Below, one piece after another: positions 44,794 through 52,852 of a stretch of DNA of 64,000 nt. Position numbers and translations under genes: made by a program. The DNA is from Methylobacterium oryzihabitans. GTDB taxonomy: Bacteria > Pseudomonadota > Alphaproteobacteria > Rhizobiales > Beijerinckiaceae. The stretch spans positions 1 through 64,000 of the forward strand of contig NZ_SACP01000021.1 in the NCBI RefSeq assembly GCF_004004555.2. The letters run 5' to 3'. Each line of letters starts with the position of its first letter. Position 1 is the first letter of the stretch. Below the pieces are notes generated by a model. That model was not told the origin of the DNA. It was given only the letters and a program-made list of their open reading frames with translations, and made no database searches.

Positions 44794-45675
44794 TCAGGTG
44801 GGGCCGCTGGCGTAGGCGCGGGAGACCTCGACCTTCAGGCACGACCAGATGTCCTTGTAGAGGGCGTGGAACGACGGTTCGAGGCGGATCTCGCTGATGT
44901 CGCGCGGGCGCGCCAGCGGCACCCGGTACTCGCCGACGACGCGGGCGGCGGGCCCGGCCGAGAGCACGATCACCCGGTCGGACAGCGCGATCGCCTCCTC
45001 GAGGTCGTGGGTGACGAAGATCACCGCCTTGCGGTTGGCCGCCCACAGCTCCAGCAGCAGGTTGCCCATGATCTGCCGGGTCTGGGCGTCGAGGGGCCCG
45101 AACGGCTCGTCCATCAGCAGGATCTCGGGGTCGCGGATCAGCATCTGGGCCAGCGCCACGCGCTTGCGCTGGCCGCCCGACAGCATGTGGGGATAGCGGT
45201 CGGTGAAGGCCGCGAGGCCGACGCGCCTGAGCCAGTCGCGGGCGCGCTCGCGCGCCTCGGTCCGGCTCACGCCCTGGGGTTCGAGCGCCACCGCGACGTT
45301 GTCGAGGGCGGTCTTCCACGGCATCAGGGCGTCGGCCTGGAAGAGGTAGCCGGCGCGGGCGTTGAGGCCGGCGAGGGCCGCGTCGAACACCGCGACCCGG
45401 CCGGCGGCCGGCTTGAGCAGGCCGGCGGCGGCGTTGAGGATCGTCGACTTGCCCGACCCGGTCGGGCCGACCACCGCCACGAACTCGCCGGGCTCGATCG
45501 CGAGGTCGATGCCCTCGACCGCGGTGTAGCGCCGGCCCCCCTTGAGGGCGAAGGCGATCGCCACGCCCTCCAGCCGCACCGCGGCGCTCCGCGCCGAGAC
45601 GGCGGTGCCGCCGACCAGCCGCGGGCCGCGGCCGTCCTTGCCCTTGCGTTCCTCGGCGGCGCCGTGCTGGCCCAT
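44794..45675 (-). CDS. ABC transporter ATPase (SsuB/TauB type)
   Basis: A 293-residue ATPase with Walker A GPTGSGKST, signature LSGGQRKRVALAQ, Walker B ILLMDEPFG and the switch histidine in VTHDLEEA. It is slightly longer than usual at the N-terminus (about 25 residues before the ABC domain). First gene of the three-gene import operon. It powers uptake in the cytoplasm-facing side of the membrane. Confidence 0.93.
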   Translation of the reverse strand: MGQHGAAEERKGKDGRGPRLVGGTAVSARSAAVRLEGVAIAFALKGGRRYTAVEGIDLAIEPGEFVAVVGPTGSGKSTILNAAAGLLKPAAGRVAVFDAALAGLNARAGYLFQADALMPWKTALDNVAVALEPQGVSRTEARERARDWLRRVGLAAFTDRYPHMLSGGQRKRVALAQMLIRDPEILLMDEPFGPLDAQTRQIMGNLLLELWAANRKAVIFVTHDLEEAIALSDRVIVLSAGPAARVVGEYRVPLARPRDISEIRLEPSFHALYKDIWSCLKVEVSRAYASGPT

Positions 45676-45764
45676 GCCGTCGTCTCCCTGCCGGCCGCTC
45701 TACGGCGGACTCGCGGCGACATTCGGCGAGAGGGACCGCAAGATCAACCGCCAACGCTCAACTG

Positions 45765-45989
45765 TCAGCCCGGGCGCGGGGATCCGGAGCGGGACGCGGA
45801 CCGGCCGCCATAGGCGCGGCCGACGAACCAGACGACGAGGGCGAGGGGCAGGCCGACCCCGATCCACGCGGCGACCCGGCCGGGGCCCTCGAACACCAGG
45901 GCGCTGACGAGGCCGAGGATCCCGGCGATCCCGACGACGAGCGGAATGCCGAACACGCGGCGCCAACCGCCGGGGCTGCGGCGGGTCAT
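45765..45989 (-). CDS. Small membrane protein coupled to the PepSY gene
   Basis: A 74-residue protein with two hydrophobic segments (FGIPLVVGIAGILGLVSALV and AAWIGVGLPLALVVWFVGRA) and basic ends. Its ATG overlaps the stop codon of the PepSY protein gene (ATGA). Small two-helix proteins of this kind commonly follow PepSY genes in alphaproteobacteria and may help the same iron-linked function; this is inferred. Confidence 0.7.
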   Translation of the reverse strand: MTRRSPGGWRRVFGIPLVVGIAGILGLVSALVFEGPGRVAAWIGVGLPLALVVWFVGRAYGGRSASRSGSPRPG

Positions 45990-47113
45990 GCCCGGGCCGC
46001 CTCGGGCAGGGCCGCCCCGGCGGGCGCGCCGCCGCGGGCGCGGCGGGTCCACCACAGGTAGAGGCCGCTGCCCAGCACCACGAGGCTCACGACGTCGAGG
46101 AGCGCCCAGATGATCTTGAGCGGCAGGCCGCCGTAATCGCCGAAATGCAGCGGCTGCGAGACGAGGAGCGCGGTGAGGTACCACGGCAGGCCCCGGGCAT
46201 CCGCCACCGCGCCGGTCTCGCCGTCGAGGAGCACCGGCCGCAGCAGCCGCGAGGTCAGCGGGGTGTCGCCGCGCAGGAACACGGCGAAGTGGTGCCCGGT
46301 GGTGAACGGCGTGCCCGGGAAGGCGACGAAGCCCGGGGCCATGCCGGGCGCGTGCGCCCGGGCGCGGGCCAGCATGGCGTCGAAGGGCGCGAGCCGCGCC
46401 GGGGCGGGCCGCCCGGCATGGGCGGCGATCATCGCGCCGAGTTCGGCCTGCTTCCAGTAGCCGATCAGCGGCTGGGCCAGGGTGTTGATGCTGCCGGTGA
46501 ACCCGACCACGACCAGCCACGCCACCGTGACGATGCCGAGCAGGTTGTGCAGGTCGAGCCACGCCACCCGCCGCGAGCGCCGCGGCCGGATCGTCCCGAA
46601 GTCGAGCCGCCGGGTGAACGGCCAGTACAGCACCACGCCCGACACGATCGCCGCGACGAGGAGCAGCCCCATCGCGCCGAGGAACAGCGTGCCGGGCAGG
46701 CCGGCGAACATGTCGACGTGCAGCCGCAGCATCACCCGCATGAAGGCGCTGCCCGGCTCGCCGAGGGGTGCGGCCGTGCGGACGTCGTAGACCTTGCTGG
46801 TCGAGGCGTTGGGGTCGCCGGCCGGGCTGTCGTGGAGGATGACGTAGACGTGGTCGGGCTCGTGGGTGTCCCAGCCGACATACTGCACCACCTTGCCGGG
46901 ATGGTCGGCGAGCGCCCTGGCGATGATGCGCGATTCCGGCGCCTTCTCTCCGGTCGCCGGCGAGGCCTCCGTCATCGACCCGAACCAGTCGTCGATCTCG
47001 TGGTGGAAGATCAGCGGCAGGCCGGTGAGGCACAGCAGCAGCATGAACAGCGTGCAGATCAGGCTCGTCCATGTGTGGACGAAGCTCCAGGCCCGGATGC
47101 TGGCGGCCGTCAT
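45986..47113 (-). CDS. PepSY-associated membrane protein (iron-regulated type)
   Basis: A 375-residue inner-membrane protein with four membrane helices. The first helix carries the family start WSFVHTWTSLICTLFMLLLC, a periplasmic PepSY domain follows (about 45-135), then LRLHVDMFAGLPGTLFLGAM, AWLDLHNLLGIVTVAWLVVV and a C-terminal helix ending LYLWWTRR. Conserved histidines near the helices suggest heme binding. Relatives are made under iron starvation and reduce or handle siderophore iron. No siderophore receptor is in the window. The promoter gap to mmcB contains an AT-rich stretch near 47157-47185. Confidence 0.85.
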   Translation of the reverse strand: MTAASIRAWSFVHTWTSLICTLFMLLLCLTGLPLIFHHEIDDWFGSMTEASPATGEKAPESRIIARALADHPGKVVQYVGWDTHEPDHVYVILHDSPAGDPNASTSKVYDVRTAAPLGEPGSAFMRVMLRLHVDMFAGLPGTLFLGAMGLLLVAAIVSGVVLYWPFTRRLDFGTIRPRRSRRVAWLDLHNLLGIVTVAWLVVVGFTGSINTLAQPLIGYWKQAELGAMIAAHAGRPAPARLAPFDAMLARARAHAPGMAPGFVAFPGTPFTTGHHFAVFLRGDTPLTSRLLRPVLLDGETGAVADARGLPWYLTALLVSQPLHFGDYGGLPLKIIWALLDVVSLVVLGSGLYLWWTRRARGGAPAGAALPEAARA

Positions 47114-47345
47114 CGCGTCTCCCCGTCGGCGGGCGGCGTCGCCCGGCAGTCTGGAACGATCCTAATCTATTGATCGGACGATGGTTTTCTGTCCGGGTGC
47201 TAGCCGCGCCGGTCGCACGATGCAAGGGCCCGGCCGGGTGCGAGGGACCGGCGCCGGCCTGCGACAAGGGGGGCGAGGTGACAAGGCCGCCGGCGTCTGG
47301 TCGGATGGCGTTCACGATTCGGTCCGCTCGCACTCCCGTCCCGCC

Positions 47346-47825
47346 TTGTCCGCCACCGCCCTCGTCCTGCCCCCCGACCGCCGCCAGTCGCCGACCGCGC
47401 TCGGCGTGCAGCGCGGCGTCCGGCGCCTGCTCGCCGAACTCGGCCACGCCACGATTCCGGAATTCACCCTCGCCAACGGCCGCCGGGCGGACGTGATCGC
47501 GCTCGGCGGCTGCGGCCGGCTCGCCATCGTGGAGATCAAGTCGAGCGTCGCCGACTTCCGGGCCGACCGGAAATGGCCCGAATACCGCGACTTCTGCGAC
47601 CGCTTCTACTTCGCGGTCCCGCCGGAGATGCCCGTCGGGATCCTGCCCGAGGAGGCCGGCCTGATCGTCGCCGACGCCTTCGGGGCCGAGATCCTGCGCG
47701 AGCCGGACGCCCATCCCCTCGCGCCGGCCCGGCGCAAGGCCGTGACCCTGCGCTTCGCCCACGTCGCCGCCGGCTTGCTGCACGCGCTGGCGGATCCGGG
47801 AGCGATCCGCGAGGGCGCTCTGTGA
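47346..47825 (+). CDS. mmcB: MmcB family DNA repair protein
   Basis: A protein of about 159 residues of the MmcB (DUF1052) family, known in Caulobacter to deliver alternative DNA polymerases to damage. The nuclease-like core is visible as GRRADVIALGGCGRLAIVEI followed by KSSVADFRAD. The start is uncertain: homologues begin just before PDRRQSPTALGVQRGVRRLL, which here points to a TTG at 47346, but no ribosome-binding site is clear. The frame is open to 47181 with an ATG near 47220. Confidence 0.85.
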   Translation: MSATALVLPPDRRQSPTALGVQRGVRRLLAELGHATIPEFTLANGRRADVIALGGCGRLAIVEIKSSVADFRADRKWPEYRDFCDRFYFAVPPEMPVGILPEEAGLIVADAFGAEILREPDAHPLAPARRKAVTLRFAHVAAGLLHALADPGAIREGAL

Positions 47826-47896
47826 GCGAGGGGACGCGCATCTGATCCCGACCTGCTGCGACGGCTCCTGCCGCGAGACCCGCTGTCGCCCGAAGT

Positions 47897-48151
47897 CATA
47901 CGAAATCCGATTGATCGCTTCGCGATGCGGATTTCGGCTTCGCTCATGCGCCGCGCGGGCTGATGATACGATTTTCGGAACTGATCGTCCGAAAATCGTA
48001 TCATACGAAATCCGATCGATTGCTTCAGGCGATCCCTACGGGATGGCGTCGCGATGCGGATTTCGGCTTCGCTCATGCGTGTGGAGCCTTCGGCTCCACC
48101 GCGCCGGCTGGGGATACGATTTCCGGAAGTGATCCTTCCGGAAATCGTATC
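47897..48151. repeat. Duplicated 54-80 bp repeat with two long perfect hairpins
   Basis: The unit CATACGAAATCCGAT...GCGATGCGGATTTCGGCTT with its tail CGCTCATGCG occurs at 47897-47950 and again, with 25 extra bases inside, at 48002-48080. Each is followed by a perfect hairpin beginning GATACGATTT: arms 47965-47979/47988-48002 (15 bp) and 48113-48129/48135-48151 (17 bp). A fragment of the unit also occurs at 18783-18820. They lie just before the iteron array. Confidence 0.85.
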
Positions 48152-48176
48152 ACAGGGGTTCTGGTCCATTCCGGTT

Positions 48177-49639
48177 CGTGGGGCTGGCGTTCCGGTTCGC
48201 GTCGCCGAGGCTCGTCGTGCGACCTCCGATCGCGTGCTCGGCGACGGCCTTGCGGTCGCTGGCGCCATGCGGAGCGCGGAGCCTTCGCGTCCGGAACCCG
48301 CATCGGCCGGGCGCGTCGCCGCCGTGGGGCTGCGCTTCCGTTCCAACCGGTTGAACCGACTCGCGGTTTCGGTGTGCCGTCGCGATCGAACCCGCGTCCC
48401 GACTGGTCACCGACACGGACCGGCGCCGGTTCGTGGGGCTGCTATTCCGAGCCAAGGTCCCGGACTCGTTGGATCATCCCGGGCGGCCTTGCCGGCTTCG
48501 TGGGGCTGCCGTTCCGGGCGGTCGCGGGCCGGTCCCGGAACGCTCCGGCCGGGCAGGCACGGGGCAGCGGCAGGCTCGTGGGGCTGCGATTCCCAAGCCT
48601 GTCCTTGACATTGCTGGGATTTTCGGCGTTCCGGGTTCGATTCACCATGCGGACGGATTTCGTGGGGCTGTCATTCCCCGCGTGCCGGGCGCCAAGTCCT
48701 GCGACGGGACTGCGTCGTGGGGCTGCCATTCCGCCTCAAGCCTCTGAGATCGAGCGGCTTTTTGAAAACGGAGCCGCGACCGCTTTCCGGGCGGTGCCGC
48801 CGGTTCGCGACCGCACGGCGTCCCGGCGGGGATCGGATGCTGGGATGTTCATGCCGTCGCCTTCGCTCGATTCGGGAAGCGAGTCCAGAAGTTGAATCTT
48901 CTCATCGGGTTCCGGCTTTGGGCGGGCATCCACAGCGACTTCGACTCGGCTTCGACTCGACCGCGGGGCGCGGGCTCCGGGCGGCTTCGTGGGGCCGTGA
49001 TTCCCGCGCGCGGCGCTGCCCCGTCGGGGCCACCCGCATCGCCGTGGGGATGTGGACCGCCCTCAAGCCGTTGTCGGATCGACCGAATTCGTACCAGGCG
49101 GCTGTGGGGGATCGAGCGGCTCCGAGTCCATCCCCGGATCGCCGGCCCGATCGTCGTGGGGCTGCCATTCCCGCGTTAGCCGATGGAGTCGTTGCCGGAT
49201 TCCCGGTCGCCCTGTTCCGACCGCCTCCTTCGGGACCCTCCCGCCCGGTCGATTCGTGGGGCTGTGATTCCCGCCTAAATCCTTTTTTCCTCAGAGGCTT
49301 GGATGGATCTCCAGCCTGGCTCCCTCCGCTGGCCCCGCCGTCCCTTCGGGCCGTCCGCGCCGCTTGCTCCTCTGGGGCTGTGGAAAGCGGGGTCGATTCA
49401 GAATCGATTCTACTATCGATTTAAGAGTCAGGGTCGCCGCCTCAATCGGATCAGAGACTTGGAGCCCGTTCGTGGGGCTGTGATTCCTGCTCATGGGGCT
49501 GTGATTCCCGTTCGTGGGGCCGCGCCTCCTGTTGATGGGGCTGTGATTCCCCGCGAAGGCCGGGTGGTCCACAGCCTGGGGACAAGCTGGGAATCGAGGA
49601 TCACGGGGATGCCGCCACATTTCGTGGGGCTGCGATTCC
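48177..49639 (+). repeat. Iteron array: fifteen 17-bp direct repeats (candidate replication origin)
   Basis: Fifteen copies of a motif close to CGTGGGGCTGNNATTCC start at 48177, 48323, 48432, 48499, 48577, 48661, 48716, 48988, 49155, 49255, 49471, 49492, 49513, 49534 and 49623. All have the same orientation. The four from 49471 are exactly 21 bp apart, so they lie on one face of the helix. The gaps between the others are gene-free and range from 55 to 272 bp. No palindromic CRISPR-like repeat or uniform spacer is present. Directly before the 21-bp array lies a stretch rich in A and T. The region leads into a replication-initiator-like gene. Confidence 0.85.
49394..49428. promoter_or_regulatory. 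Candidate DNA-unwinding element
   Basis: A locally AT-rich stretch inside very GC-rich DNA, containing the perfect palindrome AGAATCGATTCT (49400-49411) and ATCGATTTAAGAG. It lies 43 bases before the phased iteron array, where an unwinding element of an origin would be expected. DnaA boxes are not convincing; GCATCCACA near 48928 and TGGTCCACA near 49564 are weak. Confidence 0.4.
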
Positions 49640-49696
49640 CGATCGCTTGACGATCCGCCTGTACACGGCACGGTGGAGCCACGAGCGGGAGGTCCC

Positions 49697-50731
49697 ATGG
49701 CCGAGAAGCGTGATCTGACGGAGGCCGAGAAGAAGCGGCTCGCCCGCGACGAGCGGACCCGCCGCAACCGCCGCGGCCGCACCAACCCCTCGGCGGTGCC
49801 GGCGCGCCTGACCCGGACCTCGGCCTTCTCGCCGCGCCGCTTCGGCCTCGTGGACCGCGGGATCGAGCGGATCTTCCACGTCCCGGGTCACTCGGTGGTG
49901 GTGGTCAAGGGAGGCGAACTCGGCTCCCAGCACCGCGACATGATCTACGCGCTGTTCCGGATGAAGAACAAGATCACGTCCTACCGCACGCGCAACCCCG
50001 ACGCGCCCTCGAACGGCACCACCGACGGGGTGCCGTCGCACATCGACGTGGTCGAGAGCATCGTGTCGTGGCGCGACCTCCTGCGCACGATGGGCAAGAC
50101 CGAGCACGTCAACAACCTGCTCACCGCCAAGAACGTGATGGAGGACCTGCGCCAGATCATGCTGACGATCTACGAGGGCGATCCCGACGAGGTGATGAAG
50201 CAGCTCCAGAGCGGCCGGCTGCCCCGCGGCGCCGGGCGGATCACCGGCGTCATCGACCTCGTCGAATGGGACGGGGCCAACCTCGACAGCAAGGTCACGG
50301 TGCGCTGGGGCAAGGCGGTGATGACCGCTTTCCGCAACCGCCAGCTCGTCTCGCTCAACGCCGAGGTCCAGTTCGCGCTCAAGAGCGACTACGCCAAGAG
50401 CTTCTGGCCGTTCATCGATTCCAACCCGACCCACGTCTACGTCGACGAGACGATGCTGGCCAACCTCGTCTCGCACCCGCTGTTCGGCGAGGCCGAGACC
50501 AATGCCCAGCGCTCGCAGTTCCGCAAGGATTGCCGGCAGGCGTTCGACGACATGATCCGGGCCGGCGGACTGCTCAGCTACCGCCAGGAGGAGATGGGCC
50601 GGGGCCGGTTCAAGACCCGGCGCTACCATTACCGCCACGCCCTGCCGCGGGCCGACGAGAAGCCGCAGCTCGAACTCAACCTGCTGCCGGTGGTGGTCGG
50701 GGCCGCTCCCGTCGTGGCGCCCGGCTTGTGA
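49697..50731 (+). CDS. Plasmid-type replication initiator-like protein
   Basis: A 344-residue protein resembling RepA-type initiators. The N-terminus is highly basic (EKKRLARDERTRRNRRGRTN). The region about 165-320 reads as tandem winged helices: YAKSFWPFIDSNPTHVYVDE, then HPLFGEAETNAQRSQFRKDC and GGLLSYRQEEMGRGRFKTRR. GGGAGG precedes the ATG. It lies 57 bases after the last of fifteen direct repeats, the standard layout of an iteron origin in which the initiator binds the repeats and its own promoter. No parAB genes are in the window. Assignment rests on fold-like motifs and context, so another DNA-binding role is possible. Confidence 0.65.
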   Translation: MAEKRDLTEAEKKRLARDERTRRNRRGRTNPSAVPARLTRTSAFSPRRFGLVDRGIERIFHVPGHSVVVVKGGELGSQHRDMIYALFRMKNKITSYRTRNPDAPSNGTTDGVPSHIDVVESIVSWRDLLRTMGKTEHVNNLLTAKNVMEDLRQIMLTIYEGDPDEVMKQLQSGRLPRGAGRITGVIDLVEWDGANLDSKVTVRWGKAVMTAFRNRQLVSLNAEVQFALKSDYAKSFWPFIDSNPTHVYVDETMLANLVSHPLFGEAETNAQRSQFRKDCRQAFDDMIRAGGLLSYRQEEMGRGRFKTRRYHYRHALPRADEKPQLELNLLPVVVGAAPVVAPGL

Positions 50732-50782
50732 GGCGGTCCGCCGGATGTTGCAGGAAGGGTGAGTCCGGCAGGCACCTCTAAC

Positions 50783-51060
50783 ATTACACGACACAGAAGG
50801 CTGCACGGGTGCGGGAGCGACGGCCGAGAGCGTGAACCCTCCCCCCTCTGCGGGGGAGGGTGGCCTGCAGAGCAGGCCGGGAGAGGGGAACGACGCTTCC
50901 GGATGTGGCGGAACCGTCGTGAAGGGCGCTCTCTGGATCAGCGTCGCGCCGCCCCTCTCCCGACCCCTGCTGACGCAGGGGCCACCCTCCCCCGCAGAGG
51001 GGGGAGGGGTCTTGCGCGGCGCCGTCGCTCCTGCACAGCGCAACCTGCTGTGCCGTGTAC
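50783..51060. repeat. Palindromic intergenic repeat, family A (copy 2)
   Basis: This copy has outer arms around CGACACAGAAGGCTGCACGG and its imperfect complement, and inner hairpins CCCTCCCCCCTCTGCGGGGG / CCCCCGCAGAGGGGGGAGGG. The core CTGGATCAGCGTCGCG at 50933-50948 is identical to copy 1 (5289-5510). It fills most of the 495-base gap between the initiator-like gene and the TerC gene. Outside it the gap shows nothing further. Confidence 0.8.
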
Positions 51061-51226
51061 TGTGAGGCTCCGCTGGGCAGGGCCGGTTCCCGTATCGCCG
51101 AGCGACGACCCTTTTCGCGCTCCACGCCGTCGCACGGCCGCGACCGGCCTCGTTCCGACCACGATCGTCGGGCTATGGCCCATCGCCGCGCGCCCGCGGC
51201 CGCCTTTCGGGAATCCGGGACCGGAC

Positions 51227-51925
51227 ATGGACTACACGAGCGCCTCGTTCTGGATCGCGGTCCTGCAGATCGTCTGGATCGACATCCTGCTGTCGGGCGA
51301 CAACGCGGTGGTGATCGCCATGGCGTGCCGGTCGCTGCCCGAGCGCCAGCGGCGCCTCGGCATCCTGCTCGGCGCCGGCACCGCCGTCGCCCTGCGCATC
51401 GCCTTCGCGCTGGTGGTGTCCACGCTGCTCGGCGTGCCGTTCCTGCGCATCCTCGGCGGCGTCCTGCTGCTGTGGATCGCGGTCAAGCTCGTGGCGGGCG
51501 AGGACGACGCGGCCCACGACCTCGGCCAGAGCCACACCCTGTGGAAGGCGGTGCGCACCATCGCGATCGCCGACGCGGTGATGAGCCTCGACAACGTCGT
51601 GGCGATCGCCGCCGCCTCGAAGGGCCATCCCGAGCTGTTCGTGCTCGGCCTGCTGCTGTCGATCCCGCTGATCGTCGCCGGCGCCTCGCTCATCACCTCG
51701 CTGATCCAGCGCTTCCCGGCGGTGGTGTGGGCCGGCGCGGCCCTGCTCGGCTGGATCGCCGGCGAGATGATCGTCACCGACCCGTTCCTCGCCGACCGCG
51801 TCGCCGGCTTCGGCGCTGTGGCCCATCACGCCGCCGCCGCGGCCGGTGCCGTGCTGGTCGTCGCGGTCGGCTACGTCCTGATGCGCCTCCAGGGTGCCGC
51901 GGCGCCGGCCGGGACCGCACCCTGA
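51227..51925 (+). CDS. TerC family membrane protein
   Basis: A 232-residue inner-membrane protein with about seven segments. The paired acidic motifs of the family are present: SGDNAVVIAMA near residue 23 and SLDNVVAIAAA near residue 122. TerC-like proteins export manganese or protect against metal and tellurite stress. No yybP-ykoY-like riboswitch was recognised before it; a family A palindrome lies there instead. The chosen ATG starts the conserved part (MDYTSASFWIAVLQIV). Confidence 0.9.
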   Translation: MDYTSASFWIAVLQIVWIDILLSGDNAVVIAMACRSLPERQRRLGILLGAGTAVALRIAFALVVSTLLGVPFLRILGGVLLLWIAVKLVAGEDDAAHDLGQSHTLWKAVRTIAIADAVMSLDNVVAIAAASKGHPELFVLGLLLSIPLIVAGASLITSLIQRFPAVVWAGAALLGWIAGEMIVTDPFLADRVAGFGAVAHHAAAAAGAVLVVAVGYVLMRLQGAAAPAGTAP

Positions 51926-51974
51926 CCCAGGGCGCCCTTCCGCGGGGCCGGCCCCGCCTCCATATGGGGGAGGC

Positions 51975-52079
51975 CTAAGCAGACTTGCGTTGGCAGGCCA
52001 ACGCTTCGTCCGCTTGGTTTATTGTTTTGTCGCAAGTTTTCTCGCAAAAGTGGCAACCACTTTTGCGAAACATGCTTAG
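51975..52079. mobile_element. RIME-like palindromic element
   Basis: About 105 bp with perfect 7-bp inverted ends (CTAAGCA / TGCTTAG), an inner GTTGGCAGGCCAAC dyad and an inner GCAAAAGTGG/CCACTTTTGC hairpin. It resembles in size and layout the element at 23078-23175. Its right end supplies the ATG of the following gene. Confidence 0.65.
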
Positions 52080-52830
52080 AGCGGCCCCGCTGTCCGGACC
52101 CCCCGTGATCGTCGTCATCCTCGTCCTCGCGCTCGTCTACCTCGCGCCGATCGCGCTCTGCGCCCTGCTCTACGGGCTGCGCGAGCGCGGCGACTGGCGC
52201 CTCGCCGACCGGTCGAGCGCCGGGCTGCTGCCGCCGGCGGACCGCATGCCCGGCGCGGTGGTGCGGGTGTTGTCCGCCCGCGTGGTGAGCTGGCGCGGCA
52301 TCGTCGCCACCCATAGCTGGATCGTGGTCAAGGAGGCCGGCGCGCCCGCCTACCAGCGCTTCGACTACACCGCCTGGGGCACGCCGATCTGGATCGACCG
52401 CTTCGTCCCCGACGGGCGCTGGTTCGGCAGCCCGCCCGAGGTGGTGTTCGCCGCCGACGGGCCGGCGGCCGAGGCGATGATCCCGCGCATCCGCGACACC
52501 ATCCGGGGCTACCGCTACGCCGCCCCGGGCGACTACCGGGCGTGGCCGGGGCCGAACTCCAACACCTTCGTGGCCGCGGTGATGAGCGCCGTGCCGGAGA
52601 TGCGCGCGAGCCTGCCCGCCACGGCGATCGGCAAGGACTACCCGTTCGACGGCCACCGGCTCGGCCTCACGCCGTCCGGCACCGGGATCCGGCTCAACCT
52701 CGGCGGCTATCTCGGCCTCACCCTCGGCTGGGTCGAGGGCATCGAGGTCAACATCCTCGGGGCGGTGGCCGGCCTCGACCTGCGCCGGCCCGGCCTCAAG
52801 CTGCCGGCGGTCGGGCGCATCGGGATCTGA
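52072..52830 (+). CDS. DUF3750 family protein
   Basis: A protein of about 252 residues with one N-terminal membrane segment (VIVVILVLALVYLAPIALCA) and a large exported or periplasm-facing domain containing ARVVSWRGIVATHSWIVVKE and PGPNSNTFVAAVMSAVPEM. This pattern matches DUF3750 proteins of unknown function. The Ser-Asn-Thr-Phe and HSW motifs recall NlpC/P60-like permuted hydrolases, but this is only a resemblance. The ATG at 52072 lies inside the end of a palindromic element, so GTG 52105 is an alternative start that still keeps the membrane segment. Confidence 0.75.
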   Translation: MLRAAPLSGPPVIVVILVLALVYLAPIALCALLYGLRERGDWRLADRSSAGLLPPADRMPGAVVRVLSARVVSWRGIVATHSWIVVKEAGAPAYQRFDYTAWGTPIWIDRFVPDGRWFGSPPEVVFAADGPAAEAMIPRIRDTIRGYRYAAPGDYRAWPGPNSNTFVAAVMSAVPEMRASLPATAIGKDYPFDGHRLGLTPSGTGIRLNLGGYLGLTLGWVEGIEVNILGAVAGLDLRRPGLKLPAVGRIGI

Positions 52831-52852
52831 GGCGCAAGACGGGGAGAGCCGG

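Noticed and set aside
45765..47783. A 672-codon minus-strand frame covering the PepSY region and mmcB
   Set aside because: Only its last 74 codons look like a protein. The rest is a shadow of PepSY and antisense to mmcB.
48177..49639. CRISPR array
   Set aside because: The 17-bp motif has irregular gaps of 4 to 255 bp between copies, no palindromic repeat of usual length and no cas genes. Iterons explain it better.
51060..51226. Manganese (yybP-ykoY) riboswitch before terC
   Set aside because: No conserved paired loops were recognised. The region is mostly palindromic repeat and GC-rich filler.
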